Part shown: positions 14,054-25,205 of the stretch, piece after piece
Numbering within the stretch: position 1 is the stretch's first letter
Layout: every line of letters starts with the position of its first letter
DNA from: Isoetes taiwanensis
Taxonomy: Eukaryota > Streptophyta > Lycopodiopsida > Isoetales > Isoetaceae
Direction: 5' to 3'
NCBI GenBank assembly: GCA_021234155.1
Contig: JAJEKV010000013.1
Span: forward strand, 22,450,378-22,514,377
Length of the DNA stretch: 64,000 nucleotides
The notes under the pieces: generated by a model
Seen by the model: the letters and a program-made list of their open reading frames with translations, nothing else
What the model was told of the DNA's origin: nothing
Databases searched by the model: none
Program-made: the position numbers and the translations under genes

Positions 14054-14827
14054 TGTTACGCACTAGCATGGAATAAATTACTACTCCTATATTTTAGTGT
14101 AGCCAAAATAGGTTTAGCTAAACTACCTTCAAATTGGTGCTAGAAGTTTCTATCACTTGGCTAAACTAAATGGTTTTTCTCCATCACAGTTTCTTGCTTT
14201 TAGCTAAACTTTCACAAAATAGAAAGGCAAATATTAGCCACCACGCTATAGTAATTTAAAAAAATCCAAGCATTTAGGCATTGAATTTATTGTAAGTACA
14301 TAAATTAAGACACAAACATACATGAACATGTTCAAAAACCAAAAAAAAAAGGGGGACTACATTGTTCCTTTTCTTCTAATGCTTCAACTTTGTACTTGGA
14401 ACAAGAAAGAAAGTGGAAAAAAAAAAGAAAATATAAATCCTATTTGAAATTTCTTAAAGTTGGTACATCCATCGGTGTTGAATTTCGGGCTAATCTATCC
14501 ATTTCTCCAAGCTCACTCTATCTTAGGTTTAGCTAATCGATGTCCTGATGGATTGTCTAGAGGTAAAGGTTTGGCTATTCAACCTAAAAACACACTTGGG
14601 CGGCAAAAATATTGGGTAAAATTTTCTTTTTTTTGGGCATTTTTTCTATTTACTTTAGTTGTTTTTCTTGGCAAAACTTCTACAAAATAACCATTTGGCT
14701 AACCTTAGCCATTATTTTATTCCATGCGCACTAGCACCTCTAGTGATAACCAACACACCAAAAGGGTGGATTCTTCATGAGCCCCAACCTCTATGAGGCT
14801 TTATCCCATACCCCATCGACCATATCA
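14054..14827 (-). repeat. TRIM terminal repeat (left), interrupted by MITE
   Basis: 106 bp once the 660-bp insertion and one copy of its 8-bp duplication are removed. It is about 90% identical by eye to the repeat at 14903-15008. Confidence 0.8.
14067..14726. mobile_element. hAT-like MITE (copy A, 660 bp)
   Basis: Begins CATGGAATAAA and ends TTTATTCCATG, an 11-bp perfect terminal inverted repeat. It is flanked by an exact 8-bp duplication, cgcactag (14059-14066 and 14727-14734). An 8-bp TSD with a TIR beginning CA fits the hAT superfamily. The interior is non-coding and AT-rich, with dispersed TTTAGCTAAA and TTAGCCA motifs in both orientations. A second copy at 50191 shares the TIR and these motifs. 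Confidence 0.8.
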
Positions 14828-14902
14828 ATTCCTCCCCTTCCTCGAGATGCTTGCCCTCAACCATGTGGAACACACCAATGTCAACTTATCTCTGATACCA
14901 AA

Positions 14903-15008
14903 TGTTAAACAGTAGCACCTCTAGTGATAACTAACACACCGAAAGGGCGGATCCTTCATAAGCCCCAACCTCTATGAGGCTTTATCACATACCCCATAGA
15001 CCATATCA
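14903..15008 (-). repeat. TRIM terminal repeat (right)
   Basis: Intact 106-bp copy. A primer-binding site lies two bases inward (14891-14900). Confidence 0.85.
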
Positions 15009-15213
15009 AGCACTCTACCAGTGACCGTATTTTCACATATCACCCCCTGGTAGAGGATAGTTGAAATAAGCGACAAGATCTTCATTGCTAATTTGTGAAT
15101 TTTGCGAAGGCTTTTGACACAATTCTAGGGAGAAGCTATGAGGGAGATTGGCACAATTAGATATCCCTTAGGAGTTGTAACATGCAATACACAAGCTGTA
15201 CAAAATAGTGCCA

Positions 15214-15650
15214 CGTTTGTGATTGCTACATTTCAGGACGTTTATAGCAAATAATTTCATTCATGCAATTCATATCTTACATGGTCTCTCTACAAGATCA
15301 AAAAGTTCTTTCGTGTTGGATAAGGAACTTCTTATAAATTTTTCTACTTCAACTTACGATGAAAGCTACATTTTTGTAAGCATCATAAGGGAAATCTGTT
15401 TTTTATTCTATATAACAACATATGGAAACTTTGTTGAGCATTTATAGTTAATTTTACTTAGTAGCCAGGCAGTATAAATATATATGCAACCACAAACATT
15501 AGCAGGGCATTCTCGAACCTGAAGCTCAACTACTTTCTCAGATCTCATTGTGGATGTTGGATGCAACAGTAGATGGCATGGATGTGGAGCATAAATATAT
15601 TGGAGTAATGCCTCGAGGTAATGAACAATTTAATAGATTCAGATATTTAA
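15214..15650. other. No supported gene
   Basis: AT-rich sequence after the RT fragment. The 74-codon frame at 15223-15447 has no recognisable features. Confidence 0.4.
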
Positions 15651-15654
15651 CGAA

Positions 15655-15850
15655 ATGATTAATGTGTTTGGTGTCTCCAAATTGGTTGAGATTGTCACCA
15701 CAATAATCCTGATGTCTTTTTTAATGATTGACGTTATTGCATTGATTCTTATATAAATCAAATTATTGTAAATTCTATTTGCTGTTGTTTTGGACAATAT
15801 GAGCTCAACATTTGCATTACGAGCTCCAAATTGAATGTGGATAACATATA
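15655..15850. repeat. Inverted-repeat arm, left (pairs with 20184-20385)
   Basis: The reverse complement of this segment matches 20184-20385 at roughly 85% by eye, including TTTGGAGCTC, TTGAGCTCATATT and AATTTGGAGACACCAA. Open frames through the arm (for example NANVELILSKT on the minus strand) are shared by both arms, so the repeat may descend from a coding sequence that I cannot identify. The LINE at 16257-20172 lies between the arms. Confidence 0.75.
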
Positions 15851-16256
15851 TGTGTTGCTTGAAAAGAAATAGCATTTTGGGTTAAATATTGAAAGTTCCA
15901 GGTTTGGAGAATACTGGTTTTGACCTAAAGACTGTCGTAGGACCGAGAAGATATCATTAGGATTGTTTGACATCGATGTTTATGATAGGTTTAACTCCCA
16001 TAACATGTGTTCTCAATGGAAATGGTTTGCTTGTTCTAATGTTTCCTTTTGTTTACATATGTCATTCGTCCAAAATATCATTGCACATGTTTTCTACTTT
16101 ATTTATCCATTCCTACACAATTTACAAGGCCCCAAAGGGGCCAAAAAAAAATTGAGCCAACAGAAAATATTACATTCAACACTTTAAAATTAAATACTCC
16201 CTGAAACCCCCTTTGATTTGGTGACGTGGGGCTCTGAAAAGTAGATTGTGTTATCC

Positions 16257-16320
16257 ACACATAATAATTATTATTATTATAATGTCTATTGCTCTCTTGG
16301 GCCTCGAGAGGCCATGGAGC
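16257..16320 (-). other. LINE 3' end: stem-loop plus (TAA)n tail
   Basis: On the plus strand the tail reads TAATTATTATTATTATAA, followed by GGCCTCGAGAGGCC (16300-16313), a perfect 6-bp inverted repeat, and then CATGGAGC. The same arrangement, with changed stem bases, occurs at 33721-33868 and 57101-57153. Confidence 0.75.
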
Positions 16321-16940
16321 ATATGAACAACAATTTTACAACTTTAAATGTAAGGAACGATGAGCATCCATCGCCCTTATGTATGGTCCTAATGTCATTT
16401 ACGGTATTGATAATAAAGAATAAAAGTCTGCTGCCTGAATGCCAAAATTGTATCTGATGTGAGCATACTCAGAGCATTGCAAGAAGACATGATGCTCGTC
16501 TTCAATATGTACTGCTCTACATACCTTACATAAGCGGTCTTCCACTGGATTTTTCGCCCACCTTCATGTTTCTATTTCCAATTTATATGTGACCCTATCC
16601 TATATCTAGCAATCAGTTGTTTTTGTATCTTGGGTATGCTCGCCTTCAGATATTTTTGACTCTCATATGTTGTCATGTGATTGACGTTGGCTTGATATTG
16701 CAACACTCATTTCCCTGGATCAGCCCATAATTTGTTCAGTGCTAGCTTTTCCAACATAGGTCGAACCTCCTGCTTTTTGATTGGCCGATTTAATTCATCC
16801 AAACCCCATCTATTTGCCCATATCTTCATATTTTTCTGTCAGCCGGATCTGGATTTTCCATGGCTTGATAAGGCAAACTGCTTGTGCTTTATGCCTTAAC
16901 CATGCTATAAAAATTAACTGCCTGATATAAGCCTTCTAGT

Positions 16941-18489
16941 TCAAGCGGCAACATGCCCACTTCTGCCAACATTATGGCATAAGGGATTTGATTTCTGATC
17001 CCAAGTTCTTCTTTCAGAAACATTTTCTGTACTGCCTCTACTTGTTTCCACAGTCGATTTGAACAGCACCACAGTTTGAACCAGGGTTTTATATAGGATT
17101 TTCTTCAACTTCCAATCCGTGAGAGATGCTTTGTTACATTTTGCTAGCATGTTGTACAAGGCTGCTTTTCTACCTGAAACTCTCCAATTCTTCCAACTGT
17201 AGTTGGAATTGATATCAATCCCAAGGTATTTATATGTATCAACACTCTCCAAAAGCTGCCCTTTGTAGCTGAAATTAGGCTTGTCTCTTGTGTCAAATAC
17301 CATAATCTTAGATTTGGAGAGATTCACACTCATTCGTTTCGTCTCACCAAATTGCTCCAGATTATCCAAATGGTCCTGTAATGTTTTTCTTTTGCTTGCT
17401 ATTAATACCACATCATCAGCGTAAAGAAGAAGTTGAATAACATATGATCCCAGTTTTGTTCCTGCCAATGATCTAGTTCTCAGCCAATCATCCAATTCGT
17501 CTATGAAGACTCCAAACAATGTCGGGGACACTGGACATCCCTGACATACTCCTATGGTGCTTTTAATTTTTGTGTTTAGATCCCAGGAGACTTTTATCAA
17601 CACTTCTGCATATAGTTGTGAGACTGCATCTCTTATCTCTTGCGGAACACCAATCTGGATCAGTCTATCACCAAGCTCTTTGTGTGGGACTGTATCAAAT
17701 GCTTTTGTGAAGTCTATAAATGCCAAAACTAAAGATGCATTTAAAGCTTTAGCCTTTTCGATCAAGGTCCTAAGCGTAAGCACATGATCTAGCGTGTTTG
17801 TGGTTGCTCCTGAAACTTGTTTGATATGGTGAGCGCACTTTTTCTCGCTTTGCCCATGAGCTTTGTTTGTTTTTGAAGAGGCTACCTAGAATTTTTTAGA
17901 ACGCGGTGCCTATGAGAATAGTTCTATAGTTGCCAGCAATCTTTTTGTCTACTCCCTTGTGAATTGGATGAACACGGTTTGTTCTCCAATTGGATGGTAG
18001 TCCTTGAATGAGGCTTTTGTTTAATAAATCTGTCAGCATTTCTTTGGTGTTCACTTCGTCCCATTTCAAGAGCTCTACACACAGACCATCCCATCATGTG
18101 CTTTGTAATTGGCTGTTTTAGCTAAGCATTCTTCAACCTCTGCTATAGTAAAAAGATTCACTTTTGGAGCCATTTTAAGCATGCCATCTGTGCCCTCCTT
18201 TTCATAAAAGGACTTTACTACTGTTAAAGTCTCATGATCCAAAATAGTCTGAGCAAGGATGCCTTGCAAAGTACTCCAGAAACTTTTGGGAATTTTTCAT
18301 TACCTGATCTGATAGCGTTATTTGTCTTTGTGCATAGTATGCACGTTTTTTGTTCCTGATAAGATGTTTATACCATTTCGGTTTACAAACACAATTCTGT
18401 GGCAGCTGGCTTCTTGCTTCTTGGCATTCAAAATCCCACCAGGAATTACATGGCTTACCTTTCATATGTTTTTGTGAGCCCAAAGACAC
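16941..18489 (-). pseudogene. LINE ORF2 reverse transcriptase
   Basis: Fingers fragments lie at 18075-18489. A broken stretch to 17790 contains SNWRTNRVHPIHKGVD and TTNTLDHVLTLRTLIEK. Then comes a 280-codon open frame (17783-16941) with motif A AFIDFTKAFDTVPHKE, QGCPVSPTLFG, the catalytic YADDVVL and the KYLGIDI block. The thumb region continues with frameshifts. The closest relatives in this window are the RTs at 34163-35303 and 55567-56693. Confidence 0.85.
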
Positions 18490-18673
18490 TTTTTGCTACA
18501 GCAAATATAAGCCCCTGGAACTTTTGCGAGCTTCAGTAAGAAGCTCCTGTACATGTTTCTTGTAGACAGGGTGAAGTTCATACTTCACTTTAAGTCTAGG
18601 GTGGAACCGTGGTACCTGCATTTCAGTTTTCATCTGTGCCTTGAATACCATATGTAATGGTGCATGATCTGAT

Positions 18674-19426
18674 TCAGGTTAATGGCCTCCTACATAGAAA
18701 TCCTATAATGAGATCTCTGTTTCTTGCCAAGAGATAATCAATGGATCCTGCATGATTTTTGTATGTAAGTTTTCCAGAACGTGCGAAAGGCTTTATCGCA
18801 TTTATGATCTTCAGCTGGCAGATCGTGCTCAATTCAAGCAATTTCTGACCCATTTCGTTTGAGGTTATATCAGCTGAAATTCTTCTGTAGGTTAAATCTT
18901 CTATCTCGTCAAGACTCATATTGATAAGATCTTCGAAGACCTTGGCTTGTTGGCTGCCTGTACACCCATTGAAATCTCCTGTAATAAACATCTCACCTTG
19001 TGAGGAGTATTCTAAAATATCTGAGCATAAGTTTCCAAAAGCGTCCTCCTTATTCATTTCTGGTCTATTGTAAATGGTAGAGTTTTCAGGGGCAAAGTAG
19101 CATGCAACAAGAAATAATTGCTGCCATTCCCATTTATTCGCATCCATATGTACTGTTTGTTTGAGTCATGTTTCATGACTTGAATCTCATATGTTGTGTT
19201 AGCTCTTTTATACACAACAACTCCTCCAAAACCACGTCCTGCTCCTGTCATTTTTTTCATTCCAAACGTGGCCTAATAACACAAAACCAGGTAAGTCTGG
19301 AGGAAAACTAAATTGGTGAGTCCAAGTTTCTGTGAAACATAATATGTCCTGTTGTTCCCAGATCTCCAAAGTTGCATTTATCTTTGCTTGAGTTAGTCCA
19401 TGTGCATTCCATAGACTGACTCTCAA
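18674..19426 (-). pseudogene. LINE ORF2 endonuclease (EEP) domain
   Basis: Starts MRVSLWNAHGLTQAKI, the first conserved block of the apurinic-like endonuclease. The catalytic Glu follows in LCFTETW, then GRGFGGVVVYKR, CYFAPENS, the GDFNGCTG block with its catalytic Asp and Asn, and GSIDYLLA. At least two frameshifts occur (about 19210 and 19100). In active LINEs this enzyme nicks target DNA to prime reverse transcription. The final SDHxP block is weak at the 3' edge. Confidence 0.8.
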
Positions 19427-19439
19427 AGCCCCAGCTTCC

Positions 19440-20009
19440 TATTTGTGTTTCATGTTCGTAATGATTGCCTTGCCTCCTAGTCCAGATAAGCCACCAGTCC
19501 TCCTTCTCTTGCTTCTTTCACTTTAGCCCATTCTTTCTTCCGAATTTCCTGTTGGCTTGGTGTCAGGTCTAGATCCAACCAGATTTTTTCCCCCTTAAGA
19601 ACATTCCTGTTATGGAGTACTCTGTCTTTGGCATCTTTAGTTTGGAATTTCACTAAGATTGGGCAAGTATGAGAACCTGGGAGAAAAACCTTCTCACTAT
19701 GTCTGTTACATCCTCTCCTTCAATCTCATGGAGTCCGGATATCTTCAAATTTTTAGCCCGTATTTCTTGATCCAATTGTTCTGAAGAGACCTCTGCCTGA
19801 TGAATTTTCATTTGCTCTTTGGTGGTTTCAGCCACTAATGAAGCTAGTTTATTTTCAAGTGCTATGATCTGTGCCCCAAAATTTGTTGATGGCAATTCGA
19901 TGTTTTGAGTCTTCAAATTGGTGTTTTGAGCCACCAATTCATCAAGAACCCCCCGAAACCCTTCTATCTCAGACCTTAGGCTTATAATCTCTGATTTCAG
20001 TTCGTTCAT
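19440..20009 (-). pseudogene. LINE ORF1, L1-type RNA-binding protein
   Basis: The N-terminal 90 codons form a heptad-rich coiled coil starting MNELKSEIISLRSE. They are followed by AKNLKISGLHE, matching the start of the RRM-like domain of L1 ORF1p. After a frameshift near 19655 the frame continues CPILVKFQTKDAKDRVL and LDLTPSQQEIRKKEW, corresponding to the ORF1 C-terminal domain. The copy at 61245-61602 shows the same domain with fewer lesions. ORF1p binds LINE RNA as a trimer in known L1 elements. This architecture differs from the CCHC-type ORF1 common in seed-plant L1 elements. Confidence 0.75.
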
Positions 20010-20183
20010 TCATGCTAGGATGTTTGCTGTATCTCCCTCATATTCTATCTGATCTCCATAGCATTTTTTTGCCTTGGGAGGCATCTCCCCTTACGAAACA
20101 GGTTTGAGCCGTGAAACCTGCTGCCTTAACGTTGCCGCCCGTGGACGCCTAAAAGCACTATCAATTTGTAATGAAAAGAAGAT

Positions 20184-20390
20184 TGTATTATCCTTCAATT
20201 TGGAGCTCATAATGCGAATGTTGAGCTCATATTATCCAAAACAATAGCGAATAGAATTTACAATAACTTGATTATATATGAATTGATGCGATGACGTCAA
20301 TCATTAAAAAAGACATCAAGATCCCACCCTTATTGTAGTAACAATCTCAACAAATTTGGAGACACCAAGCACCCAAACCAAAGGGGGTTT
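20184..20390. repeat. Inverted-repeat arm, right (pairs with 15655-15850)
   Basis: Matches the left arm in reverse complement at about 85%. Immediately outside it is CCAAAGGGGGTTTTAGGGG; a related string, ACCCCCTTTGATTTGG, is at 16207-16222. The first ten bases overlap the LINE target-site duplication, so the LINE inserted at the inner edge of this arm. Confidence 0.75.
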
Positions 20391-23300
20391 TAGGGGTGTG
20401 AATATCTAGCATAATAACAGGAGGTTTTGCTTTTATATTTTTATACGCTTTTTCACGTGGTTTTCCTATGATTTTGTTCTTGTATTCGTGCAGGTGTACT
20501 AAATAGTATTTCTAGAGTGCACTCTTTCTGAGCCATTGATTTTGAATTAGAAATGCAATCATGTGGTTGTGATGTCTCAAAGTTTTGGATCGAAGCAGAT
20601 ATCCATCAAATTGTTTTAGGGTTTCAATATCTAGCAACAGTCGACCCTTAACAAAAAAAAATGCTCAGCCGAATCCAGAGGTCGTCCATATCTCCAGAGG
20701 TGCGGCTGCAAGCCCTCCATTTTATTCCTGCTTCTCTTTTCAAGCTATGGCTGCTAGTAGCCACCATTTATTCGAATTTGAGTTCCGCAAGTTCTATAGG
20801 AGTCGGATTTGGCAGAGCTGGATTTGATTATAGGATTAGGTTCTTGACGAATAATTTTAGATACCAATTTCATTTCCTCTCGCTTTGGCCTTTCCCTCTG
20901 CCTTAACATAGTAATACTTTTCTATAAGCACTCTATACCAGGAATGATTTTTCTTGTTTGTTTGACTGCTAAATTTTTCTTATTCTATTTGTAACTTGCT
21001 TTAGTTTCCATGTGACTTCATATGATGCTTGACAAATGAGATTTAAATCAGATACCATTTGCAGAAGAAATCCAATCCCAGTAATTTCATACATTGCTTC
21101 TTTGTTATGCAGCGCAACGATCACCTTCTTGCCATGGGGTCTTTGTGAACTTGGGAATGCGGGATCATGGTCTGGGGCAATGCTATTAGTATTGCTAACT
21201 TGAATATGAAGGATAGCTCTACAGTAGCAGATATTGTAGAGTTTGATAATTACAACTTCGATAGAGCTCAAACTAATAATTTCCAACTCACAAGTGAAGC
21301 TTTGTGTCAAATGGCAATTTTGATTTTGGAATAGCAGAGGTAAAGTGTGTACAAAACAAAAGTGCAATTTGGATAGCAGCTGCAGCAGAGCACCAATGCC
21401 ATTGTAATGGGCAAGTTGATAGGCATTGTGCATCTATGTTTGATTTTATTTTATTTTTAATGTTAAATATGTGTATTTATGCCAGGTAATGGATATAGAC
21501 AATTAGGCTTTACTGTAACTGACAATGAAGCATGCTCAGTTTGTTCCTATTAGCTTCAAAAAGGCTCTGTTAACTACAATGTCCTCTTGCTATTGCCTGT
21601 GGGAAGCATACTTTTGGATAATAATTAGGCACGAGGAAAATGGAAGCTTAATTTAGAAGTCACAATGTATGGGCAAGTTGGAATCAACCATCTTTTTGTC
21701 AAGTATACTTGGATGGAAACAATCTCAGTAGGTTATTAAGTCATAATTGATGGCAAAATACTATTGTATGAGTATAACATGTTACCACTTTTTGATATGC
21801 GTACGGATGCAATTGTTGAACATTCTGGCCCAACATAGTTTATATGATGAAACTGCCATAAGCAGGTTCTATATTATTTAGAATATGCAATTAAAGTTGC
21901 AACCCCTTCCTGGGGGATGCACTTATACATAAAAGGGGTATGGCATCTGCTTTCGGAGGGTAGAAAAAAACTCCCTTGTATACACATTTTTAAAAGGCAA
22001 TTTGACCCCTATGTGTATAGATATTGCTCTGGATCAGTGCCTAAAAACACCCCTAACCCCTAAGTATACATATACAAATGGTCCAAAAAACACCCCTCCG
22101 TTGAACTCTCATGGTTTATACGCTAATGAAAAGTGAATCCCCCGGGAACCCCTTAGCTTGAGGTGGCCCTTTATACTCTGATCAGATGATGAAGTTTTTG
22201 CAGATGGCAACATGTTACACTTTAAAATAATTATGAATATATTTAATGCTTTAGACTGCCAATGGAATGGATAGTGTTCTACTTAATATGTCCAGCAAAT
22301 GTGGGTATTTAGAGGTTTCTTGGAAAGAATGTAGGAGAAACATCTAGTTGCCTGGAACCGTTGTTGCACTCTATGCCCAACATAATGCCATGCATATGTT
22401 GACTAGAATTTGCTATTCCAAAACAACGTTCCATGTACAATAAACAAGCAGAAAAGGCTGCAAAAAATTCAACCATGTTTGAATTCATAGACTGGTAATT
22501 ATAGTGCAGCGCTACAATGCACTATCAATAAAATGTTTTGAATATGTCTATATTATCATTATACATGTTTTCTACTTTGTCTTTGGCTCACCTAAGCTTT
22601 TGGAATATGAAATACGTGGGCTCGAACCTATGTAAGGGTTCGATTAAAATTTTTTAAATTTAAAATACGGGGGCTTGAACCTTTACCAAACGTATTCCAT
22701 GTCCTAATATAATTGTTTTGATCAACACAACCACAAGTTAATATGATTGTTTTTCTAACATTATAGTTTCTTTTCTTTTCTTTTCCCTTTTTTTTTTTAA
22801 ATAATAACACATTCAATTGTTTTAGATGTATGGCCTATGGTTTCAAGAATGGTCATTTATACATCCATATCAAATCCCCCTAGAACCCCGTTTTATTGTG
22901 CTACATATTTGAAATGAAATGCACCCAACCTGTTTGGGGGATTGGGATTAGATTTTGGAGCGTTAAAAGACAAGGGACAGAGATTTCGAGATATTCAATT
23001 ATTTGGAAATGAAAAATTCTCCATGTTGATTTTAGGTTTTGGGAGACCCCATTGGATCCACATGGATGCCATATAGGCACCGCATGGGTTGAATATCTTT
23101 CTCTCCTTGTCTTTTATAATGTTGGAGTGGTCTTCAATAGGCCATTTAGCCATGCTTGACATGGTTGACCAGGTTGTTTCTACTTCCAAAAATATACCAA
23201 TAAAGCAATGGATCAACTTACTATAAACACGTCCAAGTGCTTTGAAATACTTATGAGAATTTGATATGAAAGAATTATTTGTGTTGTTCGAACACATTTG

Positions 23301-24450
23301 TCGGATGCACTATCACGTATTGGTAAGTGTTTTAAGTGTAGATGAAGTAAAGGGCAAGGGGGGATAGAGTCAAAACCCAAGGTTCTATAAGAAATCTATT
23401 TGATGGAAATATGATTAAACAATTCTAGGTTCGTGAAGAACTAGTGAACTAGTCTTGTTTGGAATAGACGAATTGGGATTAAACTATCCATGGATAGGAT
23501 TCTTCTAGAAAGCAAGTCAACATTAGATTGTACTTTACAAGAACAAAGAATAAACCTAGCAGGATGGAAGATTTTGGCAATGTGAAAGAATGGATGAGCA
23601 TTAAATGTTGTGACCAAGGGCATGTGCAAAAGGGTCAACCAAAATATAAACTAGAGTAAAATAATCAAATGAAATGTCTAAAGACACGACTTTTGCTTTT
23701 GAAGAAAACGAAAATACCACAAACACTAAGTTTCTGTTACCACCAGGAAAAATTCTCGTCTCATTTTCTCTGCCATTTTAGATACTCGAGCGCCAGCGTT
23801 TTCAAGGAGACAGACTTTTCAGTGCAGTTGATCTTGACGGCACGTCGGGCATTAAAGAGCTGCAAGCCCCATGCCTTTTTTTTAATCTCAGAAAATCATT
23901 ATTGTCTACGGATCCGGTGAAAAGGATGTAGAAAAAATGTTACAGGCGCTAACTGTGACTGCCATGAGACACATCAGACTGCCGGTTTCTGACACTGCCA
24001 CGACAGCTGCACCTGCAAGACCTTTTTTTGTATTCCCGATTGGAGGCACCCGTGTGATGCTATGCATCCTTTTCTTTGGTACGTTTAGATGACCCTTTGT
24101 TCTGTGTTTAGGGCCCCTTCCTTGTGCAGTAAATATTTTCACCTGTCATTTATTGTTTGCATTCTTTTATTGCCCACATCTGTCCTCCTCATTCCCTTTC
24201 AATTTGTTTGGGTTCTTTATGTCCCCATACCCTTGCATTTATGCCTTCCTTCCAAACATTTAATCCCACATTCAATGTTCCTAAGAAATACAATTCTCCA
24301 ACTTGTTTTATATGCATTGTCCATTAAGGCCTTTGGCAAAAAAGATTTTATAACCTTTGTTTTTGACCCAGTCTAGCACCCATCAATTATTTCCATGGCC
24401 TTGCCCTAGAAAAAGAACAAAAAAACATCTCTTACCCTTATTTTCTTCCC
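20391..24450. other. No supported gene
   Basis: Four kilobases of AT-rich sequence. The 154-codon minus frame at 20969-21433 overlaps plus-strand frames of similar quality and has no recognised motif. No paired terminal repeats were seen. Confidence 0.4.
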
Positions 24451-24608
24451 AGCACATAGCACATTTTGATCCATTCAATGACCACTGGCATAAGAAATTG
24501 CACTATAATGATAACCTTTGACCTAGCACATAAAACACATCAATTGATTCAATGGCCATTGGCAAAAAGAAATTACATTACAATGTTAGTCTTTGACCTA
24601 GCACATAT
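24451..24608. repeat. Tandem duplication, period about 75 bp
   Basis: Units beginning AGCACATA at 24451, 24525 and 24600 (third partial) share ATTCAATG, CCAYTGGCA, AAGAAATT and CTTTGACCT. Divergence is roughly 20%, so this is an old duplication. Confidence 0.75.
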
Positions 24609-24643
24609 CCTCATGTCTCCAAAGTTTACCTATAGGAGTTGAG

Positions 24644-24760
24644 TAACGTGAATGTCCTTACTGTCCTTGATTTAAGTTTCACAAGGACGAGGATATGTAG
24701 GAGTAAGTAACGTGAATGTCCTTATTGTCCTTGATTTAAGTTTCACAAGGACGAGGATGG
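24644..24760. repeat. Tandem duplication, period 64 bp
   Basis: Two nearly identical units start TAACGTGAATGTCCTTA at 24644 and 24708. Each contains GTCCTTG and CAAGGAC separated by 12 bases, able to form a 7-bp stem. One substitution separates the copies over about 50 bp, so the duplication is recent. Confidence 0.85.
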
Positions 24761-24764
24761 CCTG

Positions 24765-25200
24765 GTATAAGATTGATGAGAATGTTAAATCTCATGTTGT
24801 AGGAAAGCACAGAAAAACGAGTATACCGATGCAACGCTTTTTCACCTAGATCTTTTACTTCCTTAACTCGTTAAAAGTATGTAACAGAAACTATAATATT
24901 GAATCCCTTGGTTCGATTCCCCCCCATGCTTCTCATAACCTCTTTCCACCTCCCCCGGCCAAAACCAAAAAAAGCATTTCGACCGATGAGACCATCTCCT
25001 CTCTTCTTATCTTCTTAGAGCAGATGGTAGTGCAGCAGTTCTGGCTTGAAGGACGTAGTCAAGCTAAGGGTACGTACTGAAGTATGATAGGATTTTTTGG
25101 ATACTTGTTATCAATTTTGCTGGTACAAATTTTATTCAGTTGTAAATACCTACTTTATAAAGGTATATTGGCTTTTCTGGCTCCGTTTGATAAGGACTTT
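24765..25200. other. No supported gene
   Basis: No recognisable gene or repeat in this stretch. Confidence 0.4.
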
Positions 25201-25205
25201 TTTTT

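Larger units (their letters stand above)
14054..15008 (-). mobile_element. TRIM-type miniature LTR retrotransposon, minus strand
   Basis: Two 106-bp terminal repeats (left 14054-14066 plus 14735-14827, right 14903-15008) start TGTTA and end ATATCA on the plus strand, which is TGATATGG to TAACA in element orientation. Next to the right repeat on the inner side is TCTGATACCA, the complement of the initiator-Met tRNA primer site TGGTATCAGA. The internal region is only 75 bp with a purine-rich tract beside the left repeat. Flanks are agcat (14049-14053) and agcac (15009-15013), a 5-bp TSD with one mismatch. Without the nested MITE it is 287 bp and has no coding capacity, so it needs enzymes supplied in trans. 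Confidence 0.85.
13760..15210 (+). pseudogene. LINE reverse transcriptase fragment, split by a TRIM
   Basis: The first part (about 13760-14053) encodes an RT fingers region: FNRVLHEGFPSYWT, then RANYRTIM and later AGFRPKH. The second part (about 15009-15210) resumes with TYHPLVED and reaches RT motif A, FVNFAKAFDT. The interruption at 14054-15008 is a complete miniature LTR element, and the reading frame makes family sense when it is skipped. There are further in-frame stops (for example after ADDCH), so it was already decaying. No endonuclease, YADD box or 3' tail is present. Confidence 0.7.
16257..20172 (-). mobile_element. Near-complete L1-like LINE, minus strand
   Basis: It contains, in transcript order, ORF1 (from about 20009), endonuclease (about 19426-18674), RT (about 18270-16941) and a 3' end with a stem-loop (16300-16313) and a (TAA)n-type tail (16257-16282). 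It is bounded by a 21-bp target-site duplication, 16236-16256 and 20173-20193, which match at 19 of 21 positions (gaaaag, agattgt and ttatcc blocks). Length is 3.9 kb. Several frameshifts and stops make it inactive as read, although some may be sequence errors. Confidence 0.88.

Noticed and set aside
14735-15008. Simple local tandem duplication at 14.7-15.0 kb
   Set aside because: The equal 106-bp repeats bracket a tRNA primer site and purine tract, with 5-bp flanking duplication, which fits a TRIM better.
20969-21433. 154-codon minus frame
   Set aside because: Competing plus-strand frames of the same quality and no recognisable domain.
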